In this document: positions 30,510-39,269 of the stretch, one piece after another
How positions within the stretch are numbered: position 1 is the first letter of the stretch
How the letters are laid out: the number at the start of each line of letters is the position of its first letter
NCBI GenBank assembly: GCA_023146355.1
Contig: JAGLCH010000029.1
Span: forward strand, 1-39,269
Origin: Bacteriovoracaceae bacterium
GTDB lineage: Bacteria > Bdellovibrionota > Bacteriovoracia > Bacteriovoracales > Bacteriovoracaceae
Length of the DNA: 39,269 bases
Direction of reading: 5' to 3'
Program-made: the position numbers and the translations under genes
The notes under the pieces: model-generated
What the model was told of the DNA's origin: nothing
The model's database searches: none
What the model saw: only the letters and a program-made list of their open reading frames with translations

Positions 30510-32127
30510 GGGTCATCCCCTTGATGAATTCAGTTTTTTTAGTTATTTCATCTATTTCATCAATTCTTGAAAGGGTTCTTTTTTTATTATCTAAAGTAAC
30601 CAGATGCTTGGTTACATTAATCAACTTGTCTGCGAAATAGGCAATTTGTGGCAGGTGAGTAATTGCAATCACCTGGGAACAGGCCGAAACGGATTTGAGG
30701 GCGCTACCAGTGCAAACTGCAGTTTCACCACCAATTCCTGCGTCGATTTCATCAAATAGAAAAACAGAAATAGAATCTGTTGAAGATAGGATTCGCCTCA
30801 CTGAGAGTAGAATTCGTGAAAGTTCACCACCTGATGCAGTGTCCTTAACTTTGAAGAAACCCTCTCCATGATTAGTTTCCGCCATAAAGCTAATTTTATC
30901 TGCTCCCTTCGGGCCTAACTTATCTGTTTTCTCAATAGAGATGCAGACAGAGGCGCCGTCCATCTTTAGTTCTCGAACAGAGTTAGTAATTTCACGGGAC
31001 AGTTCAGATGAGTGAGTATGACGAACAGAAGAAAGTTGATTCGCTGCTTCCCATGCCATTACAATTAGATCTTTAAGTTCAGCTTCAAGTTCAGCAATGA
31101 AAGAATCTGCTTGTATCAGCTGAGAGAGCTCCTTTTTTAACTGTGTATAGGCGCTCAGTAGTTGCTCGGTTGACCCTCCAAATTTTCGTTTAAGTTTTTG
31201 GTAGGTATCAAGGCGGTCAATAATATTCTCTAAATCCTGTTCTTCAAACTCATTATCTAGCTCTTTTGATAGGTCAAAGGAAACCTCTTCAAGTGCTTGA
31301 CCGGCATTATGTAGCTTTTCTAAGAGCTCTGGCGTTACAAGGGATAAATTTCTTTCTAAGGCGTTGATCGCCTTGCCAACAAGGCCGAGAGCTGATCCGT
31401 GGTCTCCTTCAGAAATTGAGTTTAAAGCGCTAGAAAAGATTTCTTTTCTTTGCTCTGAGTTAAGGATGAGATCTTTTTTAGCCTGATTTGCTTTTTCATC
31501 TTCAATGCTTGGTCCTAGTATTTCAATTTCAGAGAGCTGAAACCTTAAATAGTCTTCCCTTTGTTCTCTCTTTAGTTGGGCCTGTTTTAATTCCTCAATT
31601 TGAATTCTTTTTTTCGAAATTTCTTCATAGAGTGAATAGTAATGTGATAATCGGTCTCCATTTGTAGAATAACGATCAAGAAGAACCATCTGATAATCTT
31701 CTGACAGGAGCTTTTGATTTTCAAACTGTCCTACAAGGTCAACGAAACGTCTGGAGAAATGTACTAGTGTCCCAAGTGAACAGGATTGATAGTTTAGGTA
31801 TGACTTTGATTTTCCTGTTGCATAGATGAGTCTTTTTACAACAATTTCTCCCCCTTCGAAGGGAAAACCAAGTTGATCAAAAAATGATTCAATCTCACTT
31901 CCAGCAGCGGTAAATGTAGCTTCTATGCTAGCAAACTGAGTCTCTCTTCTTACTATCTTCCTGTCTGCGCGCGACCCAAAAATTAACTGTAGTGCATCGA
32001 GAATTAAACTTTTCCCAGATCCTGTCTCTCCTACAATTGCATTAAATTTTGAATCAAATGTAACCTCTTGATTCTCAAATGTTGCAAAGTTTTGAATATT
32101 AAGTGACTTTAGATTTAGGGTTGGCAT
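30496..32127 (-). CDS. recN: DNA repair protein RecN
   Basis: SMC-like ATPase that holds broken DNA ends together during recombinational repair. 543 residues, family length. Walker A GETGSGKS (33-40) in the N-terminal head, coiled-coil arms (about 150-370) with a hinge, then ABC signature region TASGGELSRILLSVRRI and Walker B VFLFDEIDAGIGGETA, followed by IAITHLPQIAYFAD. Its ATG follows nadK by seven bases with AGGA upstream. The 3' end overlaps the facing LpxH-like gene by 14 bases. The nadK-recN pairing is common among bacteria. Confidence 0.96.
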   Translation of the reverse strand: MPTLNLKSLNIQNFATFENQEVTFDSKFNAIVGETGSGKSLILDALQLIFGSRADRKIVRRETQFASIEATFTAAGSEIESFFDQLGFPFEGGEIVVKRLIYATGKSKSYLNYQSCSLGTLVHFSRRFVDLVGQFENQKLLSEDYQMVLLDRYSTNGDRLSHYYSLYEEISKKRIQIEELKQAQLKREQREDYLRFQLSEIEILGPSIEDEKANQAKKDLILNSEQRKEIFSSALNSISEGDHGSALGLVGKAINALERNLSLVTPELLEKLHNAGQALEEVSFDLSKELDNEFEEQDLENIIDRLDTYQKLKRKFGGSTEQLLSAYTQLKKELSQLIQADSFIAELEAELKDLIVMAWEAANQLSSVRHTHSSELSREITNSVRELKMDGASVCISIEKTDKLGPKGADKISFMAETNHGEGFFKVKDTASGGELSRILLSVRRILSSTDSISVFLFDEIDAGIGGETAVCTGSALKSVSACSQVIAITHLPQIAYFADKLINVTKHLVTLDNKKRTLSRIDEIDEITKKTEFIKGMTPIEV

Positions 32128-32134
32128 AGTGATC

Positions 32135-33022
32135 CTATATATCTCGTGAGCTGTTCGCGAACTTATCTCTCAAGGTTTTAAAAAAACCTCGATCTGGATT
32201 GAGGACTAGTTCTGCATGGTCATTAGACTTTTGTATTCTGACCTCATCATGATGATTTACTGTGTGCACTTCTTGCCCATCAATCGTAAGTGTAAGCTCA
32301 CCAGAGTTCCGAGTCTGAACAATTGAAAGAATTGTCTTCTCAGAAACAACAAGAGGTCTTTTAGTGAGTGAGTGCGGGCAGATAGGAGTAAGAATAATTC
32401 CTCCTACATCTCTGTGAAGAATGGGCCCACCAGCTGCCATTGAGTATGCTGTAGAGCCAATCGGTGAACTAATTATGAGGCCATCCCCGATTAACTTATA
32501 TATTGATTCATATTCTGTACTCACATCGAGTTCAAACATACGGGCAATGCCGCCTTTTGCGACAACAGCATCATTAACAAACGATGCTGAGAGCATCTCC
32601 TTACCATCATGATAAATGTTTGCATTGAAAATATCGACTTTGGAGCTGACATATTCATTGTTCAAAATACAATCTAAGTGATCAAAAACTTCATTCATGG
32701 TGAACTCAGTCATGAATCCTAGACGGCCAAGGTTGACACCGACGATGGGGACATCGTGCCCGGCACAGTCTCTACAAGCTCCAATTAAAGTACCGTCACC
32801 ACCAAGTGAAAATATCATTGAAGAGTTTGAAAGTAATGATGAACGAGATTCAAACAGAGTATTTTTATTATTTTTAAGAAGACTGGAAACTCTTTTCTTT
32901 TCCGAGTTCTCAAATTTTATTTCGAAGTTTCGGTCCAATAGTTCTTTGTGAAGTTTCGTTAGAAAATCACCCAGAGTAGGGATATCAGAAGGCTTAAGGA
33001 AAATACCAACAGTCTTTTCCAT
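32135..33022 (-). CDS. nadK: NAD kinase
   Basis: Phosphorylates NAD to NADP. 295 residues. GGDGTLIGACR is the family diagnostic, followed by VGVNLGRLGFMTEF, NDAVVAKGGIARMFELDV, DGLIISSPIGSTAYSMAAGGPI and LTPICPHSLTKRPLVVSE, all standard. The start ATG 33022 directly abuts the stop of the receiver gene, and its RBS (GGAGG) lies inside the end of that gene. It links the signalling genes to recN in one transcript. Confidence 0.96.
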   Translation of the reverse strand: MEKTVGIFLKPSDIPTLGDFLTKLHKELLDRNFEIKFENSEKKRVSSLLKNNKNTLFESRSSLLSNSSMIFSLGGDGTLIGACRDCAGHDVPIVGVNLGRLGFMTEFTMNEVFDHLDCILNNEYVSSKVDIFNANIYHDGKEMLSASFVNDAVVAKGGIARMFELDVSTEYESIYKLIGDGLIISSPIGSTAYSMAAGGPILHRDVGGIILTPICPHSLTKRPLVVSEKTILSIVQTRNSGELTLTIDGQEVHTVNHHDEVRIQKSNDHAELVLNPDRGFFKTLRDKFANSSRDI

Positions 33023-33388
33023 CTATGCCTCCAAAGTCATGAACGAGGAGATGGCATCATTTATATTATCAAATGGCTTACTAATAATTTTGCAACCATA
33101 TGCTTGCGCTTTTTCAAGTACGGAAGGCGAACTATAGGCCGTAATTATGATAAATCTTTTTTTGATTTCCTCGGAACTGTATGTTTTTTTTGACTCTTCC
33201 AAAACATCAAATCCAGTGATGTCCTGAAGCATAAGATCACATATTATACGGTCAAATTTTATTGCGAATATCTTTTCTATCGCATCTTTTCCGGTGCTTG
33301 CCACATCAACTATCGCTCCTCTCTTTTCGAGAAGTTTCTTTAAGGATTTTTGAATTAGAAGTTCGTCTTCGATAAGTAGTATGTTCAT
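33023..33388 (-). CDS. Single-domain response regulator (receiver only)
   Basis: 121 residues, a lone receiver domain. Acidic pair E7-D8, phospho-acceptor D51 (IICDLMLQD), conserved T83 (IITAYSS) and K104 (ISKPF). With no output domain it must work by protein contact or in a phosphorelay. The start is ATG 33388 with GAAGAGAT upstream; the frame continues upstream to 33454, but that would overlap the kinase gene and lacks a family-like start. It lies 29 bases after the histidine kinase gene, its likely partner. Confidence 0.92.
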   Translation of the reverse strand: MNILLIEDELLIQKSLKKLLEKRGAIVDVASTGKDAIEKIFAIKFDRIICDLMLQDITGFDVLEESKKTYSSEEIKKRFIIITAYSSPSVLEKAQAYGCKIISKPFDNINDAISSFMTLEA

Positions 33389-33417
33389 TTCGATCTCTTC
33401 AATAGTGTCTTGGAATT

Positions 33418-35184
33418 CTAGATCGAAATGAGCGGTAGTTCCAGTATAAAACAAGCGCCTGGAGTAAATGTATTATTTTCGAAACTAAGCTTTCCATCAA
33501 GTTTATCTGCCAGATTGCGGCAGATTGAGAGTCCAAGACCTGTGCCATTATCTTTTGTAGTGTAAAACGGCGTAAATATCTGATCTTCCATTTCTGAAGA
33601 GATGCCTGGGCCACTGTCGATGATTTTTACCTTCGCTATTTTGCCTGAGGTACTAAGTTCAATTGATATAGTGTTTCTAGCAAGATCCTCTGTGTTTTCT
33701 CTTATTGCTTGGGAGGCGTTAATTACAAGATTAAATATAATCTGTGTTATCCACGTTGGATTTGACATGACAGCAACTTGGCACTCTGGCATAAGCATAT
33801 GCTTTCTTATATTTCTCGTTTCGCTTTTAGTTAGAACAACAGTTTCCTGAATCAGCTTTTTCAGATCTATCTTGTGGTGCTTTTGCTCATCTTTATAGAG
33901 ATAGGAGAAATTTTCAATGATCGTTTGACAGCGCATGGCATATTGGGAAATCTCTTCAACTATTTCAGTTGTTTCATCATCTTGTGAATCTAGCGTGAGC
34001 AGATCACCACTTAATTTAATTCCAAATAGTGGATTACTTAACTCGTGTTGGAGCGTATTGAGCAATTCTCCTAGCAACATAACCTTCTTGAAGTGAAATA
34101 GGTCAGAAGTGATAGAATTGCTATCGTACTTGTGAATATGCGCCTTTTGTCTTCTAGGAAGCTGAACTTGAATAAATTGCTTATGAAGAGTCTGAACGTA
34201 TTCTTCTTCGCTGCTTTTAAAGGCAAGATTCATAAATATTAGCTGGTCATCTTGGCCTGTAACAGCAACAGGTCGATTAAGATGATTAATGGCCATAAGA
34301 AGCTTATTGTTTTTATCCGTGATTTGCTCAATCGAAAGCAACAGTTTGAGAATGGGAGAAAGAAAATTACAAAACCGATCGAAGTACTGCTGCTCGGCAA
34401 CATCTGGTGGTAAAAAATCATTTCTTGATGCCATAAAGATAATTGAATGACCACTTATCCCAAATCCATTGGCAAGAAATGTTCCCATGAAGTCTGTTTT
34501 CTCTCCAAGAATTTTGGCCTGAAAAAGTCGATTTTTACTTTTTTTAATATTATTAAAAACACTGTTAAACAGATTCACAGGAAGGGTGTTTTGCTTTTGA
34601 CCCAAGACCTTTGAAAAGGAATAGCTATGTGCTGTCTGCTTCCCTTTTTCATGAACAATAATCTGACATCCCTCATAGTGTTTAAATGTGGATACAGAGA
34701 GAATTGCATGTGGAAGATCTAAAATATTATTGAGCTGTTCATATATATTAATTATTTCTTCTTGCCGTTGAGAAAGTGTCGCATACTCTGCATCTACTTC
34801 AGGATTAAGTTTGTTAACAATTTTTCTAGATTCGACATTAGCTTTCAAATACTTTTTCTTTAACTCCTTTCTCTGCTTATTTCTATCGTAGGTCGGAGGA
34901 TTGAGATGCTGGTGAAGTAAGTGAAATGATGAACATATATTATTGTGATTTAGTTTGAGGAGCGGTATTTGAAAATTTATTGATGATGTAAGCCCACTAA
35001 AGAAAAATTTATTATCTCGAATATTTAAAATAAGGTCTGCATCACCAAGTGATTTGGACAATCTAAACCCTGGCTGCGCTGAAATTTCATCGAGCAATAA
35101 ATTATTGATATCACCGTTACTTGTGATAAAAATATTTAGTTGTCTCTTAGCTTTTCTATTTCGGGGATAATTGTTTCTTTCCAC
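33418..35184 (-). CDS. Soluble histidine kinase
   Basis: 588 residues without membrane segments. H-box LQHELSNPLFGIKL with H380, N-box NLVINAS (N485/N489), G1 DSGPGI (523-528), F-box FTPFYTTK, and G2 GTGLGL (547-552): a complete kinase core. Upstream: a possible PAS-like piece (about 300-330, PVAVTGQDDQLIFMNLAF), a GAF-like region at about 160-290 by pattern, and an N-terminal part (1-80) with strands and Asn-rich loops. The start is given as GTG 35184, which overlaps the previous gene by 49 bases and has no RBS; the real start may be further in. Input is unknown; the neighbours suggest a link to GT9-operon products or motility. Confidence 0.85.
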   Translation of the reverse strand: MERNNYPRNRKAKRQLNIFITSNGDINNLLLDEISAQPGFRLSKSLGDADLILNIRDNKFFFSGLTSSINFQIPLLKLNHNNICSSFHLLHQHLNPPTYDRNKQRKELKKKYLKANVESRKIVNKLNPEVDAEYATLSQRQEEIINIYEQLNNILDLPHAILSVSTFKHYEGCQIIVHEKGKQTAHSYSFSKVLGQKQNTLPVNLFNSVFNNIKKSKNRLFQAKILGEKTDFMGTFLANGFGISGHSIIFMASRNDFLPPDVAEQQYFDRFCNFLSPILKLLLSIEQITDKNNKLLMAINHLNRPVAVTGQDDQLIFMNLAFKSSEEEYVQTLHKQFIQVQLPRRQKAHIHKYDSNSITSDLFHFKKVMLLGELLNTLQHELSNPLFGIKLSGDLLTLDSQDDETTEIVEEISQYAMRCQTIIENFSYLYKDEQKHHKIDLKKLIQETVVLTKSETRNIRKHMLMPECQVAVMSNPTWITQIIFNLVINASQAIRENTEDLARNTISIELSTSGKIAKVKIIDSGPGISSEMEDQIFTPFYTTKDNGTGLGLSICRNLADKLDGKLSFENNTFTPGACFILELPLISI

Positions 35185-35747
35185 TGAGTTAGATTATCGG
35201 TTAGTTCATACTCTAGCAAGTCGCAAAGAGCGATATAGTCAGCGGACTCCTTCGCTCGATAGATCTGATTTAATATCCCAATGAGGCCGATTTCAAGTGT
35301 ATGGGCGAGGTTAGATTTTTTATATCGATCAGCAAATGAATTCTTAAGGGTGATGCTCACTTTTGAAAAGAGCTGTATAAATATTTCTGTGATCTCGATC
35401 ACTTCGAGAAACAAGTTGTTCGCTGCAGTTGTATTATTAGTGCTGTAGAGCTCGGCAACCATTTCAATTTTACTGTTAATTATATCAATATACTGTCGGC
35501 ATGAGTTAAGACAGTCAAATGCTAGAGACGCCTTAGATTTTGTTATAAATTCAACGTGAGTGTAGTTTGAAATAGACTTTGTTGCATACTCATCTAACTC
35601 TATTTCTTCACCATCCAGAAGTAACTGAGTCACAACTGAGTTGGAGCGTTCACCTATCTTGTTGATGAATTCTACAGCTGAGCTAATAGTCATATTATCA
35701 ATAAGTTCAGAAGAGATGCTTTGGCCATTAACGCTAATTGATTCCAT
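35136..35747 (-). CDS. Uncharacterised protein, small alpha/beta domain plus helical bundle
   Basis: 203 residues from ATG 35747, which has TTAGG upstream and lies seven bases after the GT9 stop; the frame is open to 35822, but that would overlap the GT9 gene. N-terminal 70 residues look like a small beta-grasp-type domain: SISVNGQSI, helix SAVEFINKIG, then VVTQLLLDGEEIELDE and HVEFITKS. The rest is helical (about 75-203), ending YIALCDLLEYELTDNLTQWKETIIPEIEKL. I have a vague memory of similar proteins near flagellar genes in other bacteria, which is not evidence from this sequence. No function assigned. Confidence 0.72.
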   Translation of the reverse strand: MESISVNGQSISSELIDNMTISSAVEFINKIGERSNSVVTQLLLDGEEIELDEYATKSISNYTHVEFITKSKASLAFDCLNSCRQYIDIINSKIEMVAELYSTNNTTAANNLFLEVIEITEIFIQLFSKVSITLKNSFADRYKKSNLAHTLEIGLIGILNQIYRAKESADYIALCDLLEYELTDNLTQWKETIIPEIEKLRDN

Positions 35748-35754
35748 TTTTAAC

Positions 35755-37419
35755 CTAACACCTTTCCGTTTGATTATTGGGGCGATCGACAGAATATTTG
35801 TACTCAGTAATAGATTTTTCAATCAACTCGAAAATTACACCGCATGAAGCTGCTTGTTCCTCATACAGTAAGTATGATCCTTCGGTGAGCTCTACTACAT
35901 TTTCACCTGCAATATTAAACCTGGCAATTCGATAAAAATTAATTAAAGGCTCGAGTGCTTGGTAGTTTTGCTTAACAACATCCATCAGATTATCTACTTC
36001 ATCAATTTTAGTGGAAAATTCCTTGATATCATCCAAGTTCGGAGAATCCTTTGTGAGTTCAGATAGAATATACTGAGAGTATTTTTTTCCGAACGAAGTT
36101 AGCTCATAGATGTGCTCAATCCCTTTAAGGTATGAGAGCAATTTATCGATACTTCCTTGCGATAGCTCTGGAAAATCTATTGCCTCTTCACGTTCAGTGA
36201 AGCTAAATAACCAGTTCATCCTGTAGAATGTATGCATTAGTTCACGAGTTGAATTTCTTGCTTCGGTTACATTATTTAACTGGAGAAACCCAGCATTTGA
36301 AATTGACGTCTGTTGTATGAGCGCACCATCGAGGTGAAAACATGTTACGCGGTCATTAAGTTTTTTAGGGTCAACTTTTGTTTGTGTGACTAGTTGACCA
36401 ATAGTTTCAAGAACAACTTGATAAGGAATATCGCTGTGGCACTTTAAGTCTGGACATTTATCTCCCGGAAAGCATGGGTAGCAGTTGGTCTTTGGAGATA
36501 TAACATAGTTATCAGATCCATATGGGGTGGACTCGATAGGACGTACTGTTCCAAGCGAAATTGTAAGTGTCTGGGTGTTCGCAATTGAGGCAAGATGACC
36601 AACCATGGAGTCATGTCCCACAAAGAGCGTTGAGTTTTCGACTAATTTGTAGAGCTCTTTAATCGAAGTTTTTCCGACAAAATTGTTTATTCGATGCCTT
36701 TGACTTGAAAGAAGAGGATTCTCCATTAGCTTGTGGCCCTCATCCTTTTCATTCTTCGCACCAACTATGTTAATTTTCAAAGTAGGGTCATTTTTCAAAA
36801 GCTTGAATATGATTTCCCCCCACTTATCCATCTTCCATGTTTTCTTTCGAAGGGATGCAAATGGGTGAATTGTAATCAGATTGTTCGTCTTCTTCTTTTT
36901 CGCTTTTTGAACACTTTGGTTTGCTCCAACAATAGAGCGAAAGATATCTACAAGTGAAAACGGATTCAACGGTCCTGTCATCACTGTTGAGTAGACATAC
37001 TGTGACCATTTATCAGAGATTGTGATCTCAGCATTCTGATTGCAGCACATTCCCAGCTTAAACTTGGAGTTTATTAGAGATGAAAGATATGCTGAGACTT
37101 TAGAGAAAGAGAGATTAACAATGACGTCTACACCTACAGCATTGATTTCACTCGTCAGTTTTTTTAGCTGTTCAATTGAATCCGCGAGAGAGGAATGATC
37201 ACCTAAAATCTTTTCTTCATCAATATAGATAATGCTATGAAATACATCATCTAATAAAAACTTCAAAGGTGCTGCAAATTGTTTCCGCGCGACAAGAGTT
37301 AATTTAGTCTCGGGATAATCATTTCGAACTGTCAAACAGGCCTGATAAGTTTGAAGTACGTCTCCAATACGGGTAAGTTGAATGATGCAAATATGTTTGG
37401 GTGATTTAGTTTCTGACAC
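35755..37419 (-). CDS. GT9-family (heptosyltransferase-like) glycosyltransferase with helical C-terminus
   Basis: 554 residues. The first 350 or so match GT9: IQLTRIGDVLQTYQA (acceptor loop), HPFASLRKKTWKMDKWGEII, FVGHDSMVGHLASIANTQTLTISLGTVRPIESTPYG (D-S-x-x-x-H block), and the cysteine block CYPCFPGDKCPDLKC. GT9 enzymes usually move heptose from ADP-heptose to LPS core. The C-terminal 190 residues form a helical domain (about 360-554) not present in core heptosyltransferases. GTG start with GAGGAG upstream, inside the end of the 48-residue ORF (14-base overlap counted on the minus strand). Acceptor unknown; a protein such as flagellin is one possibility. Confidence 0.85.
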   Translation of the reverse strand: MSETKSPKHICIIQLTRIGDVLQTYQACLTVRNDYPETKLTLVARKQFAAPLKFLLDDVFHSIIYIDEEKILGDHSSLADSIEQLKKLTSEINAVGVDVIVNLSFSKVSAYLSSLINSKFKLGMCCNQNAEITISDKWSQYVYSTVMTGPLNPFSLVDIFRSIVGANQSVQKAKKKKTNNLITIHPFASLRKKTWKMDKWGEIIFKLLKNDPTLKINIVGAKNEKDEGHKLMENPLLSSQRHRINNFVGKTSIKELYKLVENSTLFVGHDSMVGHLASIANTQTLTISLGTVRPIESTPYGSDNYVISPKTNCYPCFPGDKCPDLKCHSDIPYQVVLETIGQLVTQTKVDPKKLNDRVTCFHLDGALIQQTSISNAGFLQLNNVTEARNSTRELMHTFYRMNWLFSFTEREEAIDFPELSQGSIDKLLSYLKGIEHIYELTSFGKKYSQYILSELTKDSPNLDDIKEFSTKIDEVDNLMDVVKQNYQALEPLINFYRIARFNIAGENVVELTEGSYLLYEEQAASCGVIFELIEKSITEYKYSVDRPNNQTERC

Positions 37420-37552
37420 TTATATTCTCCTCTTCCAATAAGGATGCAATCAACAGTAACTCCATTGTCTCACTCATGTGAATGGTGGTACTTTCTTCAT
37501 TTTTTTTTAACTTGTCGATAGCTTGTAATACCTCAGTTGTTAACTGATCCAT
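37406..37552 (-). CDS. 48-residue ORF between the two GT9 genes
   Basis: ATG 37552, AGAGG four bases upstream, stop at 37406. The protein is acidic and predicted helical: MDQLTTEVLQAIDKLKK, an A9 run at KK, then STTIHMSETMELLLIASLLEEENISVRN. It overlaps the 3' end of the upstream GT gene by 13 bases and the GTG of the downstream GT9 by 14, so its translation would link the two. No family was recognised. It fits a small subunit or adaptor, or a coupling ORF whose product is incidental. Confidence 0.6.
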   Translation of the reverse strand: MDQLTTEVLQAIDKLKKNEESTTIHMSETMELLLIASLLEEENISVRN

Positions 37553-39183
37553 ATGCCCTCTTTGTTGGATGACGGTTGAAGGTTCGCGCGATCGATCATT
37601 TCTTGATTTTTCATAGCGCGAGCTATTTGTTCAATATCTTTAATTTGATTAACGATAAGCTGCACTTCATCTTTGAACTGATAAAGAGCTCTTTCAATAA
37701 TCTTAATATTATCAATGAAATTTCTCCCCTCGAGTGATTCAAGACGAGTTGAAAACAAGTTAGTTGGTATAGATACCAGGGCCGATACATCTATATGGCA
37801 AAATAGCTTTGAAAGTGAAGAAACAAATTCAGGTGCATGCTTCTTTTCTTTTTGTACTCGAATTAACGATCTCAATGCTCCAAGTAAATCACGGGAGACG
37901 TGAGTTGCGAACTCTCTCTGCCCTGAAGTCCATGGCTCAAGTATGCTAGCACTTAGTGGCAAGTCATTAAGGAGATTTTTAAGTGCAAGAGGCCGACCGG
38001 AGAATCTAGAGACATGATGTCTACTCATTGTGTAATCTAGGAGCTCCATTGCATCCAATTGTCCAGATACCCACTGGTAGTGAGTACCAAAAGCATCTTT
38101 TGAAACTTGAAATAGTGTGTTGTGTTTTGAGCTATAATTACAGGTGTCGCTTAAGGCCACGTGTATTGCAGATAGGATCGACATCGTGATGTCGGTGCTT
38201 TTGGGGCCAACCCTCAAAACCCAACTTGACTCTCTTGTGGATGAGAAGGATTTGAATCCACTGGTTCCCATTGAAATCTCAATAACTGGAGTCCTAGTGA
38301 TCTCTGCCATTGAAAGACATTCTGACTCAGGTGAAATAAGTGCATCTAAATTCATTGTTATTGATGGCAATGCGAGTAAATCAGATTCAATAATAACAAG
38401 ACAGTCACCAAACTTTCTGTTGATTTCCCTCGCATACGCCCTTCCTTCTTCTTCGGGCCTAATCAACAATACTGGGTAAAGTGTTGGGTCATCTAATATT
38501 GTGTTTAAGAGTGAGCACATATCTTCAAATGGTATCTCGCGACCCTTATGTAGTCCCTTTAGTTGAATGCCAACAATTCGACAGTTCTGTCCATTTGCAC
38601 TTCTGATCTTCTTAAATGCATTGAAGGTTTGCTTCGTAAACTTATCTTTAATACGGATTGAATCTTCATTTGTTTCTTGAGGATTATCTATGCGCATTGC
38701 CTTAATATAGGAGTCGCCTTTATTAACTGGGGCGACCGCATAAGAGAGAGGTATTTCATTTCCAATAGTAGTCCAAATATCAGATTGAATATTTGGAGTT
38801 GAAATTCCTGCTGATGGGCCAATAATAAGAGCTCCATCTTTTGCTGCAATCATCGATGTTAACTGTTTTGAAGCGGCATCCATTGAGAAGTTAACAACAG
38901 TGTGCCACTTTGTTTCTAAAATAAGCTCAAGTGAGTCCAAAAAACAATCGAGTCCCATCGTATCTGGAATCATGTTGTCAGAGATAAGATCTGCTATCCG
39001 TTTAGAGTCAATGAAATGTGTCTCTGTTAATAGAGAGCTTATCATCCCTGCTAATTTGAGCTCTTTAGATGTTAGAAGATGTACTTCAGTGTTTGGAGCT
39101 TGAGTATTTATTGATTTAACAAGATCAAGTGAACGCAGGATAGAACTAGTTGACTCAAAATTAATCAAAAGTATTTTACTCAT
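37540..39183 (-). CDS. Divergent GT9-like protein
   Basis: 547 residues, AAGGAG before ATG 39183. A GT9-type two-Rossmann pattern is faint but visible: KILLINFESTSSILRSLDLVKSI start, VVNFSMDAASKQLTSMIAA, VGIQLKGLHKGREIPFEDMC in the sugar-nucleotide half, and DALISPESECLSMAEITRTPVIEISMG, which aligns with the D-S-x-x-x-H-L-A block of GT9 but without the His. The cysteine block of the neighbour is missing. The C-terminal 200 residues are helical (about 350-547), like the neighbour's. It may be an inactive or altered partner of the GT9 at 35755. Confidence 0.65.
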   Translation of the reverse strand: MSKILLINFESTSSILRSLDLVKSINTQAPNTEVHLLTSKELKLAGMISSLLTETHFIDSKRIADLISDNMIPDTMGLDCFLDSLELILETKWHTVVNFSMDAASKQLTSMIAAKDGALIIGPSAGISTPNIQSDIWTTIGNEIPLSYAVAPVNKGDSYIKAMRIDNPQETNEDSIRIKDKFTKQTFNAFKKIRSANGQNCRIVGIQLKGLHKGREIPFEDMCSLLNTILDDPTLYPVLLIRPEEEGRAYAREINRKFGDCLVIIESDLLALPSITMNLDALISPESECLSMAEITRTPVIEISMGTSGFKSFSSTRESSWVLRVGPKSTDITMSILSAIHVALSDTCNYSSKHNTLFQVSKDAFGTHYQWVSGQLDAMELLDYTMSRHHVSRFSGRPLALKNLLNDLPLSASILEPWTSGQREFATHVSRDLLGALRSLIRVQKEKKHAPEFVSSLSKLFCHIDVSALVSIPTNLFSTRLESLEGRNFIDNIKIIERALYQFKDEVQLIVNQIKDIEQIARAMKNQEMIDRANLQPSSNKEGIWIS

Positions 39184-39185
39184 GA

Positions 39186-39269
39186 CTATTTCTCCTTTTC
39201 ATTGTTATAGGCAAAGGAGTTAAATCCCTTCATTAAATGCTCCATCCATTTTTCTTTAGCTGGAATATT
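39186..39269 (-). CDS. C-terminal end of an upstream gene (partial)
   Basis: The minus-strand frame is open from the window edge to TAG at 39188-39186, giving 27 residues ending NSFAYNNEKEK. It lies two bases before the next gene, whose AAGGAG is inside it, so it is very probably the previous gene of the operon. Too short to identify. Confidence 0.6.
   Translation of the reverse strand, partial: NIPAKEKWMEHLMKGFNSFAYNNEKEK

Noticed and set aside
1..39269. tRNA genes, CRISPR arrays, insertion sequences, prophage genes
   Set aside because: Looked for on both strands by eye; none seen. The window is ordinary chromosomal sequence apart from the accessory operon at the right end.

Overview
The window comes from an AT-rich, flagellated, Gram-negative bacterium. 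Gram-negative traits are a heptose nucleotidyltransferase, an LpxH-like hydrolase and meso-DAP-type MurE. An MglA-type GTPase with a Roadblock partner sits beside the division genes, there are three short flagellins with sigma-28-like promoters, and the dcw cluster is edited. Together these suggest a Bdellovibrio-like predator, most likely of the Bacteriovorax/Halobacteriovorax branch. That placement is inference from gene content; no database was searched.

Layout. 1-1256: the tail of an upstream gene, two tandem small secreted proteins (minus strand), then the SRP RNA gene with a near-consensus promoter. 1257-4992: dnaX, ybaB, recR, then a Roadblock/MglA pair. 4993-19826: a long division and cell-wall cluster (rsmH, ftsL, ftsI, murE, murF, mraY, murD, ftsW, murC, ftsQ, ftsA, ftsZ), cut by a terminator after murD and by internal promoters before ftsW and ftsQ; murG, murB and ddl are absent. 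19841-23707: a divergent flagellin facing ftsZ, a membrane zinc-finger protein, RNase J and uridine kinase (minus strand). 23928-26790: prmA, rsmE, an RDD membrane protein and the HldE nucleotidyltransferase half (plus strand). 26863-28967: two more flagellins with sigma-28-like promoters. 28975-30509: a PilZ-like protein and an LpxH-like phosphoesterase. 30496-39269 (minus strand): an operon running from a cut-off gene through two GT9-like proteins with a 48-residue ORF between them, an uncharacterised 203-residue protein, a histidine kinase, a receiver-only regulator, nadK and recN.

How the parts work together. The dcw genes make the UDP-MurNAc-pentapeptide precursor (MurC-F), load it on lipid (MraY), flip and polymerise it (FtsW/FtsI) and assemble the Z-ring (FtsQLAZ). 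MglA and its partner are probably polarity regulators placed directly before them. The three flagellins share promoter type and a predicted 5'-end hairpin, so they are likely co-regulated late flagellar genes. The GT9 operon may be connected to glycosylation of surface structures or flagellin, but that is a hypothesis.

Most notable points: an A10 run in dnaX placed where slippage would give a gamma-like product; a MurD with Arg in place of the P-loop Lys; 5'-end hairpins and a possible CsrA double site on flagellin leaders; a 48-residue ORF interlocked with both GT9 genes; and possible leaderless starts for ftsW and the LpxH-like gene.
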